From Deinococcus murrayi DSM 11303 (GTDB lineage Bacteria > Deinococcota > Deinococci > Deinococcales > Deinococcaceae): DNA of 10,808 nucleotides. The stretch lies in contig NZ_AXWT01000030.1 in NCBI RefSeq assembly GCF_000482805.1, forward strand, positions 25,001 to 35,808. Direction: 5' to 3'. Below the pieces are notes generated by a model. That model ran no database searches and was not told the origin of the DNA. It worked only from the letters and a program-made list of their open reading frames with translations. The translations under genes and the position numbers were made by a program. Below are positions 10,466 to 10,808 of this stretch, piece after piece (within the stretch, counting starts at the first letter, position 1; the number at the start of each line of letters is the position of its first letter).

Positions 10466-10808
<343 letters not shown>

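Overview
The window looks like chromosomal DNA from a Deinococcus-type bacterium (phylum Deinococcota). Three things point there. GC content and third-codon GC are very high through most of the window. The seryl-tRNA synthetase carries the Thermus/Deinococcus-style motif 3 (NNTGIATPR) in place of the more common NGSGLA-type. At least six genes have a -10 hexamer (TATACT, TATACT, TAGACT, TACACT, TACCCT, TATCAT) ending 6-7 bases before the start codon, the layout of leaderless mRNAs, which are known to be abundant in Deinococcus.

Layout. 1-137 (-): N-terminus of a secreted protein cut by the window edge. 224-2101 (+): ABC-F ATPase, divergent from it. 2098-2757 (-): phosphoribosyltransferase whose stop codon overlaps the ABC-F stop in a shared CTAG. 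2829-4049 (-): TelA-family toxic-anion resistance protein, probably the first gene of an operon with the phosphoribosyltransferase. 4172-5005 (-): secreted protein with a PrcB C-terminal domain, ended by a good intrinsic terminator. 5063-5380 and 5439-6731 (+): gatC and serS, a translation pair. 6776-7411 (+): lipoprotein with two Ig-like repeats. 7414-8233 (+): endonuclease III-like DNA glycosylase broken by a one-base frameshift just before its iron-sulfur cluster. 8295-9068 (-): TerC-family membrane protein with a strong terminator. 9243-9866 (-): TetR regulator, possibly co-transcribed with terC. 9959-10465 (+): PsiE-family membrane protein with visibly lower GC. 10477-10808 (-): C-terminal end of an IS4-family transposase running off the window.

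How it works together. First genes of transcription units look leaderless, while likely second genes (serS, the phosphoribosyltransferase, terC) carry a Shine-Dalgarno sequence, so the start type helps read operon structure. Most genes are housekeeping or stress-related: translation (ABC-F, GatC, SerS), DNA repair (the glycosylase), metal or tellurite stress (TelA, TerC) and envelope (PrcB-domain protein, lipoprotein, PsiE).

I found no clear undescribed defence or biosynthetic system. The points most worth checking are the glycosylase frameshift, the leaderless/Shine-Dalgarno pattern, the terC leader with two mutually exclusive hairpins, the TelA-phosphoribosyltransferase pairing, and the low-GC psiE/IS4 end. 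I saw no tRNA, rRNA, CRISPR array or replication origin.
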